A stretch of DNA of 64,000 bases from Nicotiana tabacum. Lineage: Eukaryota > Streptophyta > Magnoliopsida > Solanales > Solanaceae. The stretch is from NCBI RefSeq assembly GCF_000715075.1, contig NC_134087.1, forward strand, positions 128,055,018 to 128,119,017, given 5' to 3'. The position numbers and the translations under genes were made by a program. This document shows positions 32,861-46,025 of the stretch, piece after piece; positions within the stretch are counted from its first letter, which is position 1, and each line of letters begins with the position of its first letter. Under the pieces are notes generated by a model. It was not told where the DNA came from. It saw nothing but the letters and a program-made list of their open reading frames with translations, and ran no database searches.

Positions 32861-35616
32861 TGTTACACCCCATGTTTTCGTATGTTAGAGTATTCGTAAG
32901 TCAATTGATGTAAGCTCAGAAATGAGATCAACTTTGAAAGTACGTAAAGTAAGTTAATCATTTTATAATGGATGTTACAAATCTTTATGATCATGAATAA
33001 CGAGTACCAAAAAGGTTGGAAAGCTTAGACGCTAAATGAATTAAAGAAAATAAGTTTCGTCGAATGTCGACAAGTTTGGAATGTTATAACATATACTTTT
33101 GGGGTGAGACAAGGGTGATTAACATGATAAGGAGGTTATGTTATGAGTTATTTTAGTCTTATGATAGTGTGTTATGTTTTTAAGTCAAGCAAGTTGTGGA
33201 ACAAAAGTTGGAAAAGGTCATCACAAGTTACATTCAAAAATGAGTTGAAACTTAGGTTAAATGTAGCTGAGCTTTTCTCCCAACATACTTTGAATCAAGG
33301 GATGATATACATATAAAATTGAATATCTATGCGTTTAGTTTTCAACGCATTAAACCGTTTATCAATACGATCTTGGAGTATAGAGATATTCGCATTTTCG
33401 CGAGACCGCGCAGCTAGTAGGTGACAAGTAGGTGCATCACCAACTTGCCAAAAGGAGAGGCCTCAATTAAAAGCCCCAAAGTCGGCCAAGAGGGTTCTTT
33501 TAAGGGCTATTAAACCCATTTATTTCACTTATCTTTCAGACAAAGAAAACCAAATTGAACCCATGCAACCCCTCCCCACAAATCCCACACAAACCCTAGG
33601 TTATTTTGGACGCTACGATGTGATTCTAGTGCCGAAAACCCGGACAGCTTGCTAGTTTCTCTTTTTCCATCATGTAGTTGCGTTGGGGGACTGATTTTTT
33701 ATGGATAAGGACAAGGTTTTGCGGTTATACTCAGTCCAAGGTGAGTTTATGCTTCTCCTTCTATTATCTATGCGTTTGCGAGTTGAAACTTTATCAAAAA
33801 CTCGACCTAGCGAGTTTCGAAAGAGTGGTATGTTGTTTGTCCTTGCGTCATGGTTGGCTGTTGGTGATCTTATTTTCAAGTTAAATTCATGGCTGGTTTA
33901 CTGGATAAGAGGCTTAATTATGTACTTTTGGTTGTGTTTCTCAATTTGAAAGAAAAGACAAGTCAAAACATGTTTAAATAAACTGAAAAATGAATTTTGA
34001 GTTGCTGAACTTGTGGGGCTGTTTTGTGGGTTGTTTCATGTTGCTATTGGATTGTATATTTACTACTGTTTTTATGGAGTTGAGAAGAGAAATGGTGTGG
34101 AGAAGCACCACATAATGGAAGGGTGGTTTGCTAGTCGTTCGTTGTAACATTTCCGGGTCGTTTGACACTACTACGGTGGTCGTCTTATGTATGAAGTGAT
34201 TAGATTCTGTGGACTGTTTTGGGAGGCTCAATATGATTATTATTGATGTGTTTTGGGCTGTTTGGTGATTGTTTTGACTTGTGTGAAGTAAGTATATATA
34301 GGGGAGGTGCTGTCCGTTTCCTCGTGAAATAGGTTGTGTTCGATAAATAATAGTTACGATGCCTAAACGATAACGATAGTGTCATTTCTCTTATTGTAGA
34401 CTAAGGAGCCGTGAAATTGCATAGCTTGAGATTGGGAAGAATATACAAGGTATGTGAGGCTATCCCTTTCCTTCTTTTGCAATACTCTGATTGTACATAA
34501 CGTAATGAATGAGCTTCCAAAGATACTCCACTCTTAGAAGCTAGCAGTACTTACATTGTTTCCCTTCTTATGGAGCGATTGATGTTGATGTTGCTTCTCT
34601 TATTCTTATGTTATCAATGTTGTTGGTACTTCCTGATTCTTATAAGATTCATGATGAAGAGTTAGTCCTTATAACATGTACAGAGGATACTGACCTTACG
34701 TCACTCCGAAAGATTCAGAATATATTCTAATGAGTCCAGCATGCATTGTATATATGTATCTATTTTACTCTACCGAGCCGCGCTATAGACGGCCGGGTAA
34801 GACACCTATTGTGCAACCACTGATCAGTTGGGTTTACCGAGCTCCACGTGGCCGGGTACGATTCTACCGAGCCTTATGATGGCCGGGTATGTTTTTACCG
34901 AGTCCTCTTTGAGGCCGGGTACGATATGATGATGATGATGCCCATAGAGGCGTATGTTTTTAAAAGTTTATGTATATATATGTATTATGCATTTCATGTC
35001 AGTAGCCCCCAAAGGCACTCAGATGTTCCAGGTTGTATCTCATCTATATCTCTTTACATTACAGTTCTTATTTATGCTTTCCTACCTTACATACTCGGTA
35101 CTTTGTTCGTACTGACGTCCCTTTGGCCTGGGGACGCTGCATTTTGTGCCCGCAGGTCCTGATAGACAGGTTGACATTCCTCCTAGTAGGCTATCAACTC
35201 AGCGAAAGGTGTTGGTGCACTCCACTTGCTCCGGAGTTGCCTATTTGGTCAGTATGATTTGGACATATATTGATTGGTATGGAGGGGCCCTGTCCTGACC
35301 TTATGATATGTATGTACTCTTAAAGGCTTGTAGACAGATGTTATGCATATGAAAGATTGTATGGCCTTATCAGCCTATGTTCAGTGTACGAGTGTTCGTT
35401 TTGGTCTTATAGGACCGTATGTCACATGTATAAGTTTGTATATCATTTTGGTTCGTCATATGTTCAGCATTCCCTTATGTTTTATTCTTGTTATCTCATG
35501 ACGGGTTTTCTGGCTCACCTACCCATGATAGTATGACAATAAAGGTATGTTACATTGGTACACGGACGAGTAAGGCATCGGGTGCCCGTCGCGGCCCTTC
35601 GGTTTGGGTTGTGACA
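32861..35616 (+). repeat. 5' LTR of TE5
   Basis: TGTTACACCCCATG...TTGTGACA, 2756 bp. The right half is homologous to the TE4 LTR read on its own sense strand, including 'tgttttgggaggctcaatatg', the CCGGCC/CTCGGTA block (inverted here because TE5 is on the plus strand), the (ATG)n run at 34926-34940 and CCACGTGG at 34846-34853. Confidence 0.93.
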
Positions 35617-35618
35617 AA

Positions 35619-35632
35619 AATGATATCAGAGC
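35619..35632 (+). other. primer binding site of TE5 (one base changed)
   Basis: AATGATATCAGAGCAGTT lies two or three bases after the LTR end. It equals the tRNA-Met site TGGTATCAGAGC except for G to A at its second position. Confidence 0.8.
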
Positions 35633-38600
35633 AGTTCTGTCCTAAGGAGTCTACAAGCCGTGTCTAGTAGAGTCTTGTTTATGGGTGTGTAGTGCACCAC
35701 ACTTATAAGCATGAGGCTACAGGACATTTAGGACTGTCACTCTTTCTTCTTACTCTAGATCGTGTGGTAGAGCTCAGTTGTAAGAACCCAATTCCCTAAA
35801 CTCTATTTTATTCATAATATGATGATGCCTACATTAAAAAAGATGGTTGGTAAAAGATCGTATGTGGTTGTGAAAGAGTTGAGTTAGAGGAGCTCGATTT
35901 TGCATGATGCATATGATGAGTAAATATAAGGTCTTCAGTAGATCATGTGTGTACTAAGAAGTGTAAGCTTCTCGATAAGGAGCCTTAAGGCAAAGAATAT
36001 TTATCCACCCCTAAAGGCAATGAAAGATGCAAAAGATAGATACAAGCTTCAACAAGTAAAAGGAGCAAGATGGTAAGGGTACAAGGCACCTAGTTAATGA
36101 AGATTATCGGTATTTTCAACTCCGGCAAAAAAATATAAGCATTGTAAGTTACCCTCAATAGTAACAGAGGTATGTATAATTGACCATACCCATCTCAGTT
36201 ATACCCTATTGGGGGCTAACATGTGTAGATTAAGAAAAGGACAAAATATCAGGATCCGGTTGGGGTTAGGATAACCCATAATGGTGAATTGATTGTTTGT
36301 GTTAGTTGACAATTTCTGAAGGATAATGCAAACGTGCTAATAAATCTCCTTGTGAGATACCCAGATGGAGCACTCTAAAATAGTACAGCTTGATATGAGT
36401 GATATAAAGATATCCACTAGAAGTCTTGAAGGGATAAATATTACCTTAGCATGGCTCGCGTCCCTAGGCTAGAGAATTTTAGGCATCCCGAAGAGCCAGT
36501 GAGATGAAGCAAGGGGAGCTAAAAGCAAAAGAATGTCTTGTTGAAGTTTTCAGAATAAAATGATAGACATAAATGTTAGTAGGAAAATAAGAATAGAGTT
36601 AATGAAGAATTATGAGTAAGATGTCAACATGGATGACAACGGTGGATCAAAAAAAATGATGGAAATGACATAATTATAGCATCTATAGATAAGTGAAGGA
36701 AAAAGATGAGAGGTGACAGGCCTTTAAACAACAAAGGAGTATAGGCCATAAAGTCATATCTTCTTTTCGAGAAATAAGTTCGCAACTCTAACGCGATTAC
36801 CAGGAGGAAAAGATATACCCCCAGAGTAGTAGAAATCAGTATGGGCTGGTGAACAAGATAAACTAAACGTGAAGTAGGGACTAAGTGATATGATAATAGT
36901 CGGCATCATGAGAATTTCAGAGGTTGAGTTCTAGCGATAATAGAATGGATGACAAAAGAATGCCCTTTAATGGTCATTCAGGAAGTCGCTTCCCTAAAGC
37001 AAGCAATATGAGCAAAGTTAAGTTTAAGGGACTATGTACGCCAGTTACACTAAGTGTCATCCTCGCAAGCAAGGAATTTTGTTGTCCTTGGTACAAAAGG
37101 CATTACCACAAGGCGAGTAAGGGTAATCGATGATGTGAAAAGACGTCAAAGATATAGAGGTAAAACATCTATAGGTAGATCGTCGTAGCTCCAACTCTTA
37201 GTACTCCTCTAAAGGGGGGAATATGGAGTGATGTGGCATGAAGTCAGAATTTAGTGGTTCTAGTAATCATGGAGTGGTAGAAGAATAATGAGGTAATGTG
37301 AAAAGGGATGAGATTGCACTTATTCAAAGCCTACGATATTCTACGATATCAGTGCATTATACAAACACGACGTCAAGGAAAGGAAGTAAGGGTTCCTGCA
37401 TGAAATGTCATTGATAGATAAGAGACCAGTGCACGAGGTAAGTTAAAACAATGGAAATAACTCAAGAAAGATTACGTGGAACATTGATGTGAGAATAGGC
37501 CAACAAGTATTTGGGATTTGATTAAGGAAGATCCTAGTTATGGCTAAACATGAGGTTATAGACGAGTGAACAGATCATGCAAGATAAACGTAGTGAATCC
37601 TAATATAGTGAATTCAGTCTCGCAAATATGTCATCATAAAACTTGAAAAAATGCTCAGATAGGAGTTGGGGTATTTAAAGGTATTGTATAAGTATTACGG
37701 GAATAATGGAGAGTGCCACTAAGGAGATAATCAAAATCTGATTTTACAAGTAATCCTATGAGCACAACGGCATGGAGGTATGTAAGTAAGGATGTTTGTA
37801 GGCGGGTAAGAATATCAAAAAATCCTTCGAGTATACAGTATAACAAGATCACAACTTTACAAGATCCAAAATGTCTCCTAAGTACTACCACGAAAGACTA
37901 GCTGAGGAAATAAGGAAGAAGGTTTCCACCTAAGCATAGTGACCTAAAAAGGAAATGATTTTGTAACAGCAGTTTCACTATAATATTGCATGCACTCCAT
38001 AAGAAAGTGGCACCTATTTGTAGCTAATGAACAGAAAAAAAAAAGAAAAAAAAACATCAAAGGTAATATTTGAGAGCATACGAGTTATAGGGAATTCCAG
38101 TGTTCGTGGGCACTATGATAAGCCAAGTATCCATGCAGCAAGTGGTAGAATGACCAGAAAAAGTAATTGCTTACATTTAAAGACAGCTGAGAAAGCGCAA
38201 AAGGTAATCTAAGGTGCTAACAAGTTAAAGGAAGGTTGTGAGTAGAATAAATAAATATGTGTACGTTGCAAGCGAAAGTATAGTAGAGTGAATAGATTTT
38301 GGGTAGATGTGAGTAAGGGTGAGAAAAGGTGAGTTAGAAGCTGGTAAGAATAGGTAAGACCTCGATATTAAGCCCATCAAACAAGAGAGTTGATGGTTTA
38401 TATAAGTTATAAAAGGCTCAGTATAGCTTGAATTAACACGGAGGAGTCTAAGACTAGGAGCATTTAGAAGAGATGGAATGCTCCTCTGGTCGTAATGTAA
38501 GGGTGTAATTGTGGTAAATTATAAAAGGATGATATTTAGGCCTTCATTTGAGTAATGATTCAAAGAGAAGAGATTTCATAGATGGCACGAGACTAGAATA

Positions 38601-39386
38601 CCCCCATAAGACGAATCACATTGGGATGCTATGAAATACGGTTATTGAAGTATAGTATTGTCCCTAGGTGGATCAGGAAAACCACTTCAGATGTTCCCCG
38701 ATGAGACGTGAGACTTGTGACAATGTATTAGTAAGAGGTTTCAAGTTATCAGTGGTGGATTATAGATTAACATTAAGGTAAATCAATAATAGATGGATAA
38801 AGATTCCAAAGTATGAGAGGAGATTATGATGTCATTCTTTAGAGGAACAGTAATAAGGATTATACATATAGGATAAACGGTGAGAGAGTAACCTGGAGTT
38901 GGGTGGCAGACCTCGGTAATAGTAAACCGAAGTAAGAATTATTGTATAATATGACCTACCTAGTTGTATTAAAGCCATTATCATAGATAATTGAGGTTAT
39001 GAAACAAGATATAGTAAAAGTCGTAAGTTTAACAAAGTACCGAGTGAAGAACTTCAGTATACCCATAGATGCCCAGACGGACAACATATCAAGATTTTTA
39101 TATGTTTATAACGTGCTACCTAGAGATTGGATAAAAGATGGAGAGAAAAAAAAAGAGTCGACTAGGCGCACATGCAAGGAAAAAGTCGTACAGGCTGCTT
39201 GACAAAAGGGAGCAACAGTTACGAGATTGGGAGGGGTCCGACCACAAGTCATGGTATGAGAAATAGAACTAAAGGGGGAATACCCTAGACTTTGGATTTA
39301 TTCAAAGAATAGTTGCCTACATGGCTAGAAGAGTATTAAAGTGTTCATAAGAGCTATGGGTTATGCAAATGATAAGTGGATCAGCC
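35633..39386 (+). other. non-coding interior of TE5
   Basis: About 3.75 kb, purine-rich on the plus strand, with no open frame longer than about 80 codons and no RT, integrase, protease or zinc-knuckle motif in any frame. Only the first roughly 200 bp match the TE4 leader. The remainder is unlike gag-pol of the other elements here. Either the coding part was replaced by unrelated sequence or it has diverged past recognition by eye. Confidence 0.75.
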
Positions 39387-39422
39387 AACATTCGAGGACG
39401 AATGTTCCAAAGGGGGGAATGA
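39387..39422 (+). other. TE5 polypurine tract with upstream hairpin
   Basis: AACATTCG-AGGA-CGAATGTT (39387-39406) is a perfect stem of eight base pairs with a 4-base loop. It is followed by CCAAAGGGGGGAATGA and the 3' LTR start at 39423. Stem sequence and loop are the same as in TE4, although TE5 has no coding region here. Confidence 0.88.
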
Positions 39423-41552
39423 TGTTACACCCCATGTTTTCGTATGTTAGAGTATTCGTAAGTCAATTGATGTAAGCTCAGAAATGAGATCAACTTTGAA
39501 AGTACGTAAAGTAAGTTAATTATTTTATAATGGAGGTTACAAATCTTTATGATCATGAATAACGAGTACCAAAAAGGTTGGAAAGCTTATACGCTAAATG
39601 AATTAAAGAAAATAAGTTTCGTCGAATGTTGACAAGTTTAGAATGTTATAACATATACTTTTGGGGTGAGACAAGGGTTATTAACATGATGAGTAGGTTA
39701 TGTTATGAGTTATTTTAGTCTTATGATAGTGTGTTATGTTTTTAAGTCAAGCAAGTTGTGGAACAAAAGTTGGAAAAGGTCATCACAAGTCACATTCAAA
39801 AATGAGTTGAAACTTAGGTTAAATGTAGCTGAGCTTTTCTCCCAAAATACTTTGAATCAAAGGATGATCTACATATAACATTGAATATCTATGAGTCTAG
39901 TTTTCAACGCATTAAACCATTTATCAATACGATCTCGGAGTATAGAGATATTCGCATTTTCGCGAGACCGCGCAGCTAGTAGGTGACAAGTAGGTGCATC
40001 ACCAACTTGCCAAAAGGAGAGGCCTCAATTAAAAGCTCCAAAGTCGGCCAAGAGGTTTCTTTTAAGGGCTACTAAACCCATTTATTTCACTTATCTTTCA
40101 GACAAAGAAAAAAAATTGAACCCCTGCAACCCCTCCCCACAAATCCCACACAAACCCTAGGTTATTTTGGACGCTACGATGTGATTCTAGTGCCGAAAAC
40201 CCGGACAGCTTGCTAGTTTCTCTTTCTCCATCATGTAGTAGCGTTGGGGGACTGATTTTTGATGGATAAGGACTAGTTTTTGTGGTTATACTCATTCCAA
40301 GGTGAGTTTATGCTTCTCCTTCTATTATCTATGCGTTTGCGAGTTGTAACTCTATCGTAAAAACTCGACCTAGCGAGTTTCGAAAGAGTGGTATGTTATT
40401 TGTCCTTGCGTCATGGTTGGCTGTTGGTGATCTTATTTTCAAGTTAAATTCATGGCTGGTTTACTGGATAAGAGGCTTAATTATGTACTTTTGGTTGTGT
40501 TTCTCAATTTGAAAGAAAAGACAAGTCAAAACATGTTTAAATAAACTGAAAAATGAATTTTGAGTTGCTGAACTTGTGGGGCTGTTTTGTGGGCTGTTTC
40601 GTGTTGCTATTGGATTGTATATTTGCTACTGTTTTTATGGAGTTGAGAAGATAAATGGTGTGGAGAAACACCACATAATGTAAGGGTGGTTTGTTGGTCG
40701 TTCGTTGTAACATTTCCGGGTCGTTTGACACTACTACGGTGGTCGTCTTATGTATGAAGTGATTAGATTCTGTGGACTGTTTTGGGAGGCTCAATATGAT
40801 TATTATTGATGTGGTTTGGACTGTTTGGTGATTGTTTTGACTTGTGTGAAGTAAGTATATATAGGGGAGGTGCTGTCCGTTTCCTCGTGAAATAGGTTGT
40901 GTTCGATAAATAATAGTTACGATGCCTAAACGATAACGATAGTGTCATTTCTCTTATTGTAGACTAAGGAGCCGTGAAATTGCATAGCTTGAGATTGGGA
41001 AGAATATACAAGGTATGTGAGGCTATCCCTTTCCTTCTTTTGCAATACTCTGATTGTACATAACGTAATGAATGAGCTTCCAAAGATACTCCACTCTTAG
41101 AAGCTAGCAGTAGTTACATTGTTTCCCTTCTTGTGGAGTGATTGATGTTGATGTTGCTTCTCTTATTCTTATGTTATCAATGTTGTTGGTACTTCCTGAT
41201 TCTTATAAGATTCATGATGAAGAGTTAGTCCTTATAACATGTACAGAGGATACTGACCTTACGTCACTCCGAAAGATTCAGAATATATTCTAATGAGTCC
41301 AGCATGCATTGTATATATGTATCTATTTTACTCTACCGAGCCGCGCTATAGACGGCCGGGTAAGACACCTATTGTGCAACCACTGATCAATTGGGTTTAC
41401 CAAGCTCCACGTGGCCGGGTACGATTCTACCGAGCCTTATGATGGCCGGGTATGTTTTTACCGAGTCCTCTTTGAGGCCGGGTACGATATGATGATGATG
41501 ATGCCCACAGAGGCGTATGTTTTTAAAAGTTTATGTATATATATGTATTATG
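39423..41552 (+). repeat. TE5 3' LTR, left part (up to the TE6 insertion)
   Basis: Follows 32861-34989 with few substitutions and stops at 'tatgtattatg', where the Ogre-type LTR begins. The LTR resumes at about 46026; the part equal to 34990-35402 (about 413 bp) is missing. Confidence 0.92.
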
Positions 41553-42264
41553 TGTAAGCACGTAATTTTTGCTTCACGGACAATCGCTCCAAAAGAAAAC
41601 AAAAATAATGACCAGTGACCTCGCTGTACAAATTTTCATTTTTTATGACATGTACTGCTGGTCATTTGTGGTTTGGCCCATGTGGCATTTGATCTTACCG
41701 ATCAAAATACAAAGTATGTCTGTCATGGTAATCAAAAACCGTAATTCGGTCGTTAAAAGAAAATTCAAAAATATATGTGCATCGTCCGTTCTAGGTTGTG
41801 ATTTAACTTGCTTAAACATTTTAATTTTGCGTGATAATGGTGTAGAAGTGTTACATTGTTGTTTGTTTTAATTTCATTTGTTTTATTATTTATTTGTTAT
41901 TTTTCATTTTTTTGTTTAAAAATAGAAAAACAAAAGAAAAGAGTGAATGAAAATCAGTTTGGGCCCAAGAAATAAAACAAAAATAGGCCCAAACCAGCAC
42001 AAGTCCAGCCCAGACTAGGCCTGCCCTGACCACCTCCCAAAACGACGCCGCATCATACGTCTGATCTGAGCCGTTCAAACACACCCATCCAACGGTCTAC
42101 CTCAGCACCCGTAACCCGACCTGTTTAGCCGGTCCAACCCAACCCATCACTTAAACCCAAACGACCCCGTTTTAATGCCAAACGACCACATCTCACCCCT
42201 CACCATCAGATCCCAGCCGTTGAGATCAGATGATCTAACGGCCTGGATCTAATCCTATACGTCG

Positions 42265-42272
42265 TATATAAG
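42265..42272 (+). promoter_or_regulatory. candidate TATA box in the TE6 LTR
   Basis: TATATAAG follows a GC-rich upstream stretch and precedes a pyrimidine-rich leader, about 710 bp into the LTR. The aligned place in TE8 (about 59140) reads CATATTTAAC. This is inferred from sequence alone. Confidence 0.4.
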
Positions 42273-44690
42273 CCTTCCCTCACACCCCACGCCCCCTATC
42301 CGAACCCCACCTTTCCCCATCTTCTTCACCAAGCCCTGAAACCCCCCGAAACCCTAGCAGCCGCCCTAGTTTCCCTTTCACCAGAACCCGGCAGCATGAA
42401 CGTCGATGACCACCTCCTGAACACCCTAGGACCCCCTCACTCTCCTGAACATGGATCTATTACCCCCTAGCCTTGAATCCCCTTTCTTCATCTCGAATCT
42501 TCATTTGAAGATTCGAGTCGAACCCGGACCTATACCAAACCTCACCATCTTCATACCAGACACTCCCTTGACCCCCCTCGTGACCAAACCAGGTTTGGTT
42601 TGGTCCGAATCTACCCACAACTCTTAGAATCTCAAATCTAAGAATCCAAAACCTAGAACAAGAATAGCCTTGGAAACCGGCCAGTCTTATCAAAGTTTGA
42701 GGTCTAATAGACCTTAATCAAGGTGTTCTCGTGTGAGAACACCCTGATTAAAGTTTGTTCGGCCTCAAGTGTTCAAAGTTTGAGTCAGATTTGGGCCGAT
42801 TTGGTTTGGACATTTTTCGGTATGTTTTTCTTGCCCTTAATTTGTTTTATTCAACTGCTAATTAAGTTGTCAGCATGTTTCGTTGTGTTTGTTTGTTATT
42901 TTTGTTATTTTTCATGCGGATTTCTTCCATCTCTGTCAAAGACCTTTTATTTGGTCAGTTGATTTTCTGTGTGTTCTGAATGTATTCTGTGGTATACATG
43001 ATCGTCAATTAGATTAGTCGTCAAATAAGTTAATTCATATAGGTTCCCAGTGATCGAACAAAGTTGTCTGAAGTCATTCGGGACTCTGTACGTGTTGTTT
43101 ATATGAACGATTGATTGTTATGTGTTACGATTAATATAGTCGAGTCGATGTATGTCGTCAATTAGTTTCAGTCATTAATGGTAACAACTTGATTCGTGTT
43201 GTTATTTCTGCTGTGATCGTATTTGAATCCCATTAGGAACTGAATTGTATTGCCTATTGATTTTGTTCAATTTGAATTAAAGAACATCTAGGGGGAAGGT
43301 TATAATGGCAGTTCAGACTTTGAGCTTAAATGGATGCCATGTTCACTTAGTTCAGATTGTGGGCAGCATGCGTATGGTCAGTTTGTTTTGGATTAAAATA
43401 GTCTGACAGCACATGCTGTCAGATTATATTCTTGCTGACCATAATTTAGTTAAATAAACAAACACTTTAACAACAAAAAGGGAGAGGGGATGTCAGGGAT
43501 TTCATGGGAGTTTTGTTATTTAAAATAAGTGAGTGGAAAAACAATAGGGAGGGGGAAATTTTGAGTTGTCCAGCAGGCTGTAAAGTGCTGGGATTAGGCT
43601 ATAAGAAGGGGGACCTTCCGATTAGAGGAGGGGGATTCTTTTGGAGCCTAAAAGAGGAGGTTCTTCTTAAAAAAACTGAAAGAAAGAAACATAAATTTAG
43701 AGGATATTGTGACCAAACATTGTCTGTAAACTACATAAGAATTCACATTTGGTCAAGCTGTCTTGGCCAAGTTCTGTTGCTTGCCCTGATTGAGCTGCTT
43801 GTGATTGTTGAACTGCTGGTGTTGCTGCATTGAATACTCTGTTATTTCTGTTGGTTCATTACTCTGGTTCTGGGATTGTTTGTTTGTTGCTCGACTGCTC
43901 TTGAGCTTCATCATTGTTGGTTGGTTGTTGTTGCTGTGTTGTTGCTGTGTGTCTGCTGTTGCTGTGTTTGTTGCATACTACTCAGCTGATCATTCCTTTC
44001 TTCCCTTGCTTTCCTTACCAGGTACACAATTACACTACCAATGTAACTCGAAAGTTTGAGCAATGAGTATAAAAGAGAAGATCTGCAGATGTTTATATAT
44101 ACATAGACTATTATGTTAGGCCTCATGTAATGTATAATAGTTTACGTTCTTGTTTTGGACACTGGAGATAGTCCTCATGCCTAATAAATGTCAATATATG
44201 GTAGTTGGATGTTAGACTGTGTATATAGGTTGGTGATAAAAGTATGCCCAATGCAGTAGGTTGTATCTTAGATTTAGTTTAATGGTGTAGTATAATTCTG
44301 TAATGTATGCCAAGCATGAAAATCGTACACTAACTAGTTAAGTTCTTTCCCTTCTGAAAAACTGCTTCATATAACTGGTAAACCATGTTTTAAGACAAAG
44401 AACACAGAGCTTGCAATATCAACCTCACGAAGGTCGAGCCCAGGTCGAAACAGACCAAGCAGGCCTGCATCGAACAAACAATGGCCCAGGTCTGGTCCAT
44501 CACGCATGGGCTGGATTTGGGCCCTTAAATTTTGCTCGGCTGACTGTGTACGTGGCCATGCTACTGATTTTGCGCAAGCACTCGGAATTCTGTTATAGAT
44601 AACTTGCAAGCATGTAATTAACTAGGGCTATCTACTGTTTTCAATTAGTAGAGACAAACGCGACAAGAAATGTAGTTGCTATAGGATATC

Positions 44691-45316
44691 CTTTTAAAAT
44701 AAGGACGAGATGAGCCTCGACAAAAGTAAAGAAAAACACACAAATTGCGGGGCCCTCGTTAAATGTATATATATATTGAAGCATTCAGTCCCTAAGGTGG
44801 GTCGTTTAGCAAATCTCACGACCTCCCGGAATAATAATGCGATAGCCTCTTTAAGCGCGTATTTAATAATTTTACCTTCTTAAATTCGGGTGCGTATTTA
44901 TGTGACCCAAATCCAAATCTCGACGGATTCGAAATGTGTTTCTAATCACGGGTACATTGATTGTGACGTGGTCCGAGATGCGTGTCCATGACGTCGCAAA
45001 TTTCTTTTAAAAACAAGAATGAGACGAGCCTCGACAAACAAAATGTACAAAAGTTGCGGGGCCCTCTAATGTATGTATATATCAAAGTATTTAGAATTCG
45101 GGATGTGCCGCTTAACGAATTTTTACGACCTTCCTCAAAATAACAAGACGCTAGTTGCTTTAGGCGCGCCTCTAATAATTTATTTTCCTTAATTCGGGTG
45201 CACATTTATGTGACCCAAATCCAAATCTCAACCGAGTCGAGATATATCGATAGCCACGGGTGCATTGATGTAACGTGGTTCGAGATATGTTTTCACGACG
45301 TTGCAATTCTTGTAAA
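44691..45316 (+). repeat. 313-bp tandem duplication inside the TE6 LTR
   Basis: Unit 1 (about 44691-45003) and unit 2 (about 45004-45316) both contain 'gagcctcgacaaa', 'ttgcggggccctc', 'tttaggcgcg'-like strings and 'tttatgtgacccaaatcc'. They differ at many positions, so the duplication is old. TE8 has only one unit (about 61840-62100). Confidence 0.8.
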
Positions 45317-45676
45317 ATAATAATAACGACAAAAGCGGTTAAAAGTTAAAATTTGCACATATGTTCAATTTGTATAAAATCAGATAATCAAGCCGAATAC
45401 AACAGTTGAGCGACCGTGCTAGAACCACGGAATTCGGGAATGCCTAACACCTTCTCCCGGGTTAACAGAATTCCTTATCCGGATTTTTGGTACGCAGACT
45501 ATAATATAGAGTCATTCTTTTCCTCGATTCGGGATTAAAATTGGTGACTTGGGACACCCTAAATCTCCCAAGTGGCGACTCTAAAATAATTAAACCAATC
45601 CCGTTTCGATTGTCCTTTAATTGGAAAAAACTCCCCCTGCGCCCCTCGGGTGCGGAAAAAGGAGGTGTGACAGCTC

Positions 45677-45694
45677 TGGCGACTCTGCTGGGGA
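45677..45694 (+). other. primer binding site of TE6 (tRNA-Arg type)
   Basis: TGGCGACTCTGCTGGGGA follows the LTR end after four bases. Ogre elements of legumes and Solanaceae use a tRNA-Arg-like site TGGCGACTCCGCTGGGGA; one base differs here, and the same variant occurs in TE8. Confidence 0.85.
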
Positions 45695-46025
45695 AGATAT
45701 AACCCAGAACCACTGGTTCAGGGTTAGAAATTCGAGCTTAGATAAATTGTTATATTTGGCTTTATCTGATTTTTTACATGTTTTAAGCCTAATGTGCTAA
45801 ATGTTGCTTTTACCGCTTTGATATTATGTGAACTGTATATAAATTGTGCCGAAACCCATCTTCTCTCTGAGTCTTCTAAATCATGAAGAAGGGCGTACTT
45901 CGTATGACTTCTTTTCTGTATAGTGTCAAATCCCAATTTAGAACGAGGTTCGGATAAGTTGCTAAGCCGGTGAAGCTTCTGTATTCCCGGTACGCTGCCC
46001 CCCCTTGGCTCGAGCTGTCCGCTCG

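Larger units (their letters stand above)
41553..45672 (+). repeat. Ogre-type 5' LTR of TE6
   Basis: About 4.1 kb, beginning TGTAAGCACGTAATTTTTGC and ending GGTGTGACA. Landmarks shared with TE8: 'gcgaccgtgctagaaccacgg', 'gggaatgcctaacacc' and 'tctcccgggttaacagaat' near the right end. A TATA-like TATATAAG lies at 42265-42272 and a second, CTATAAGAAG, near 43600, each at a place where TE8 also has an AT-rich or TATA motif. Short open frames around 43504-44059 look accidental. Confidence 0.88.

Noticed and set aside
38999..39202. 67-residue frame in the TE5 interior as a gene
   Set aside because: Isolated, no recognised motif, lysine-rich from purine-rich composition; the interior shows no coding bias.
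43504..44059. Open frames of 84 and 109 residues in the TE6 LTR
   Set aside because: Low-complexity Leu/Val/Cys-rich translation, no counterpart in the TE8 LTR, no motif.
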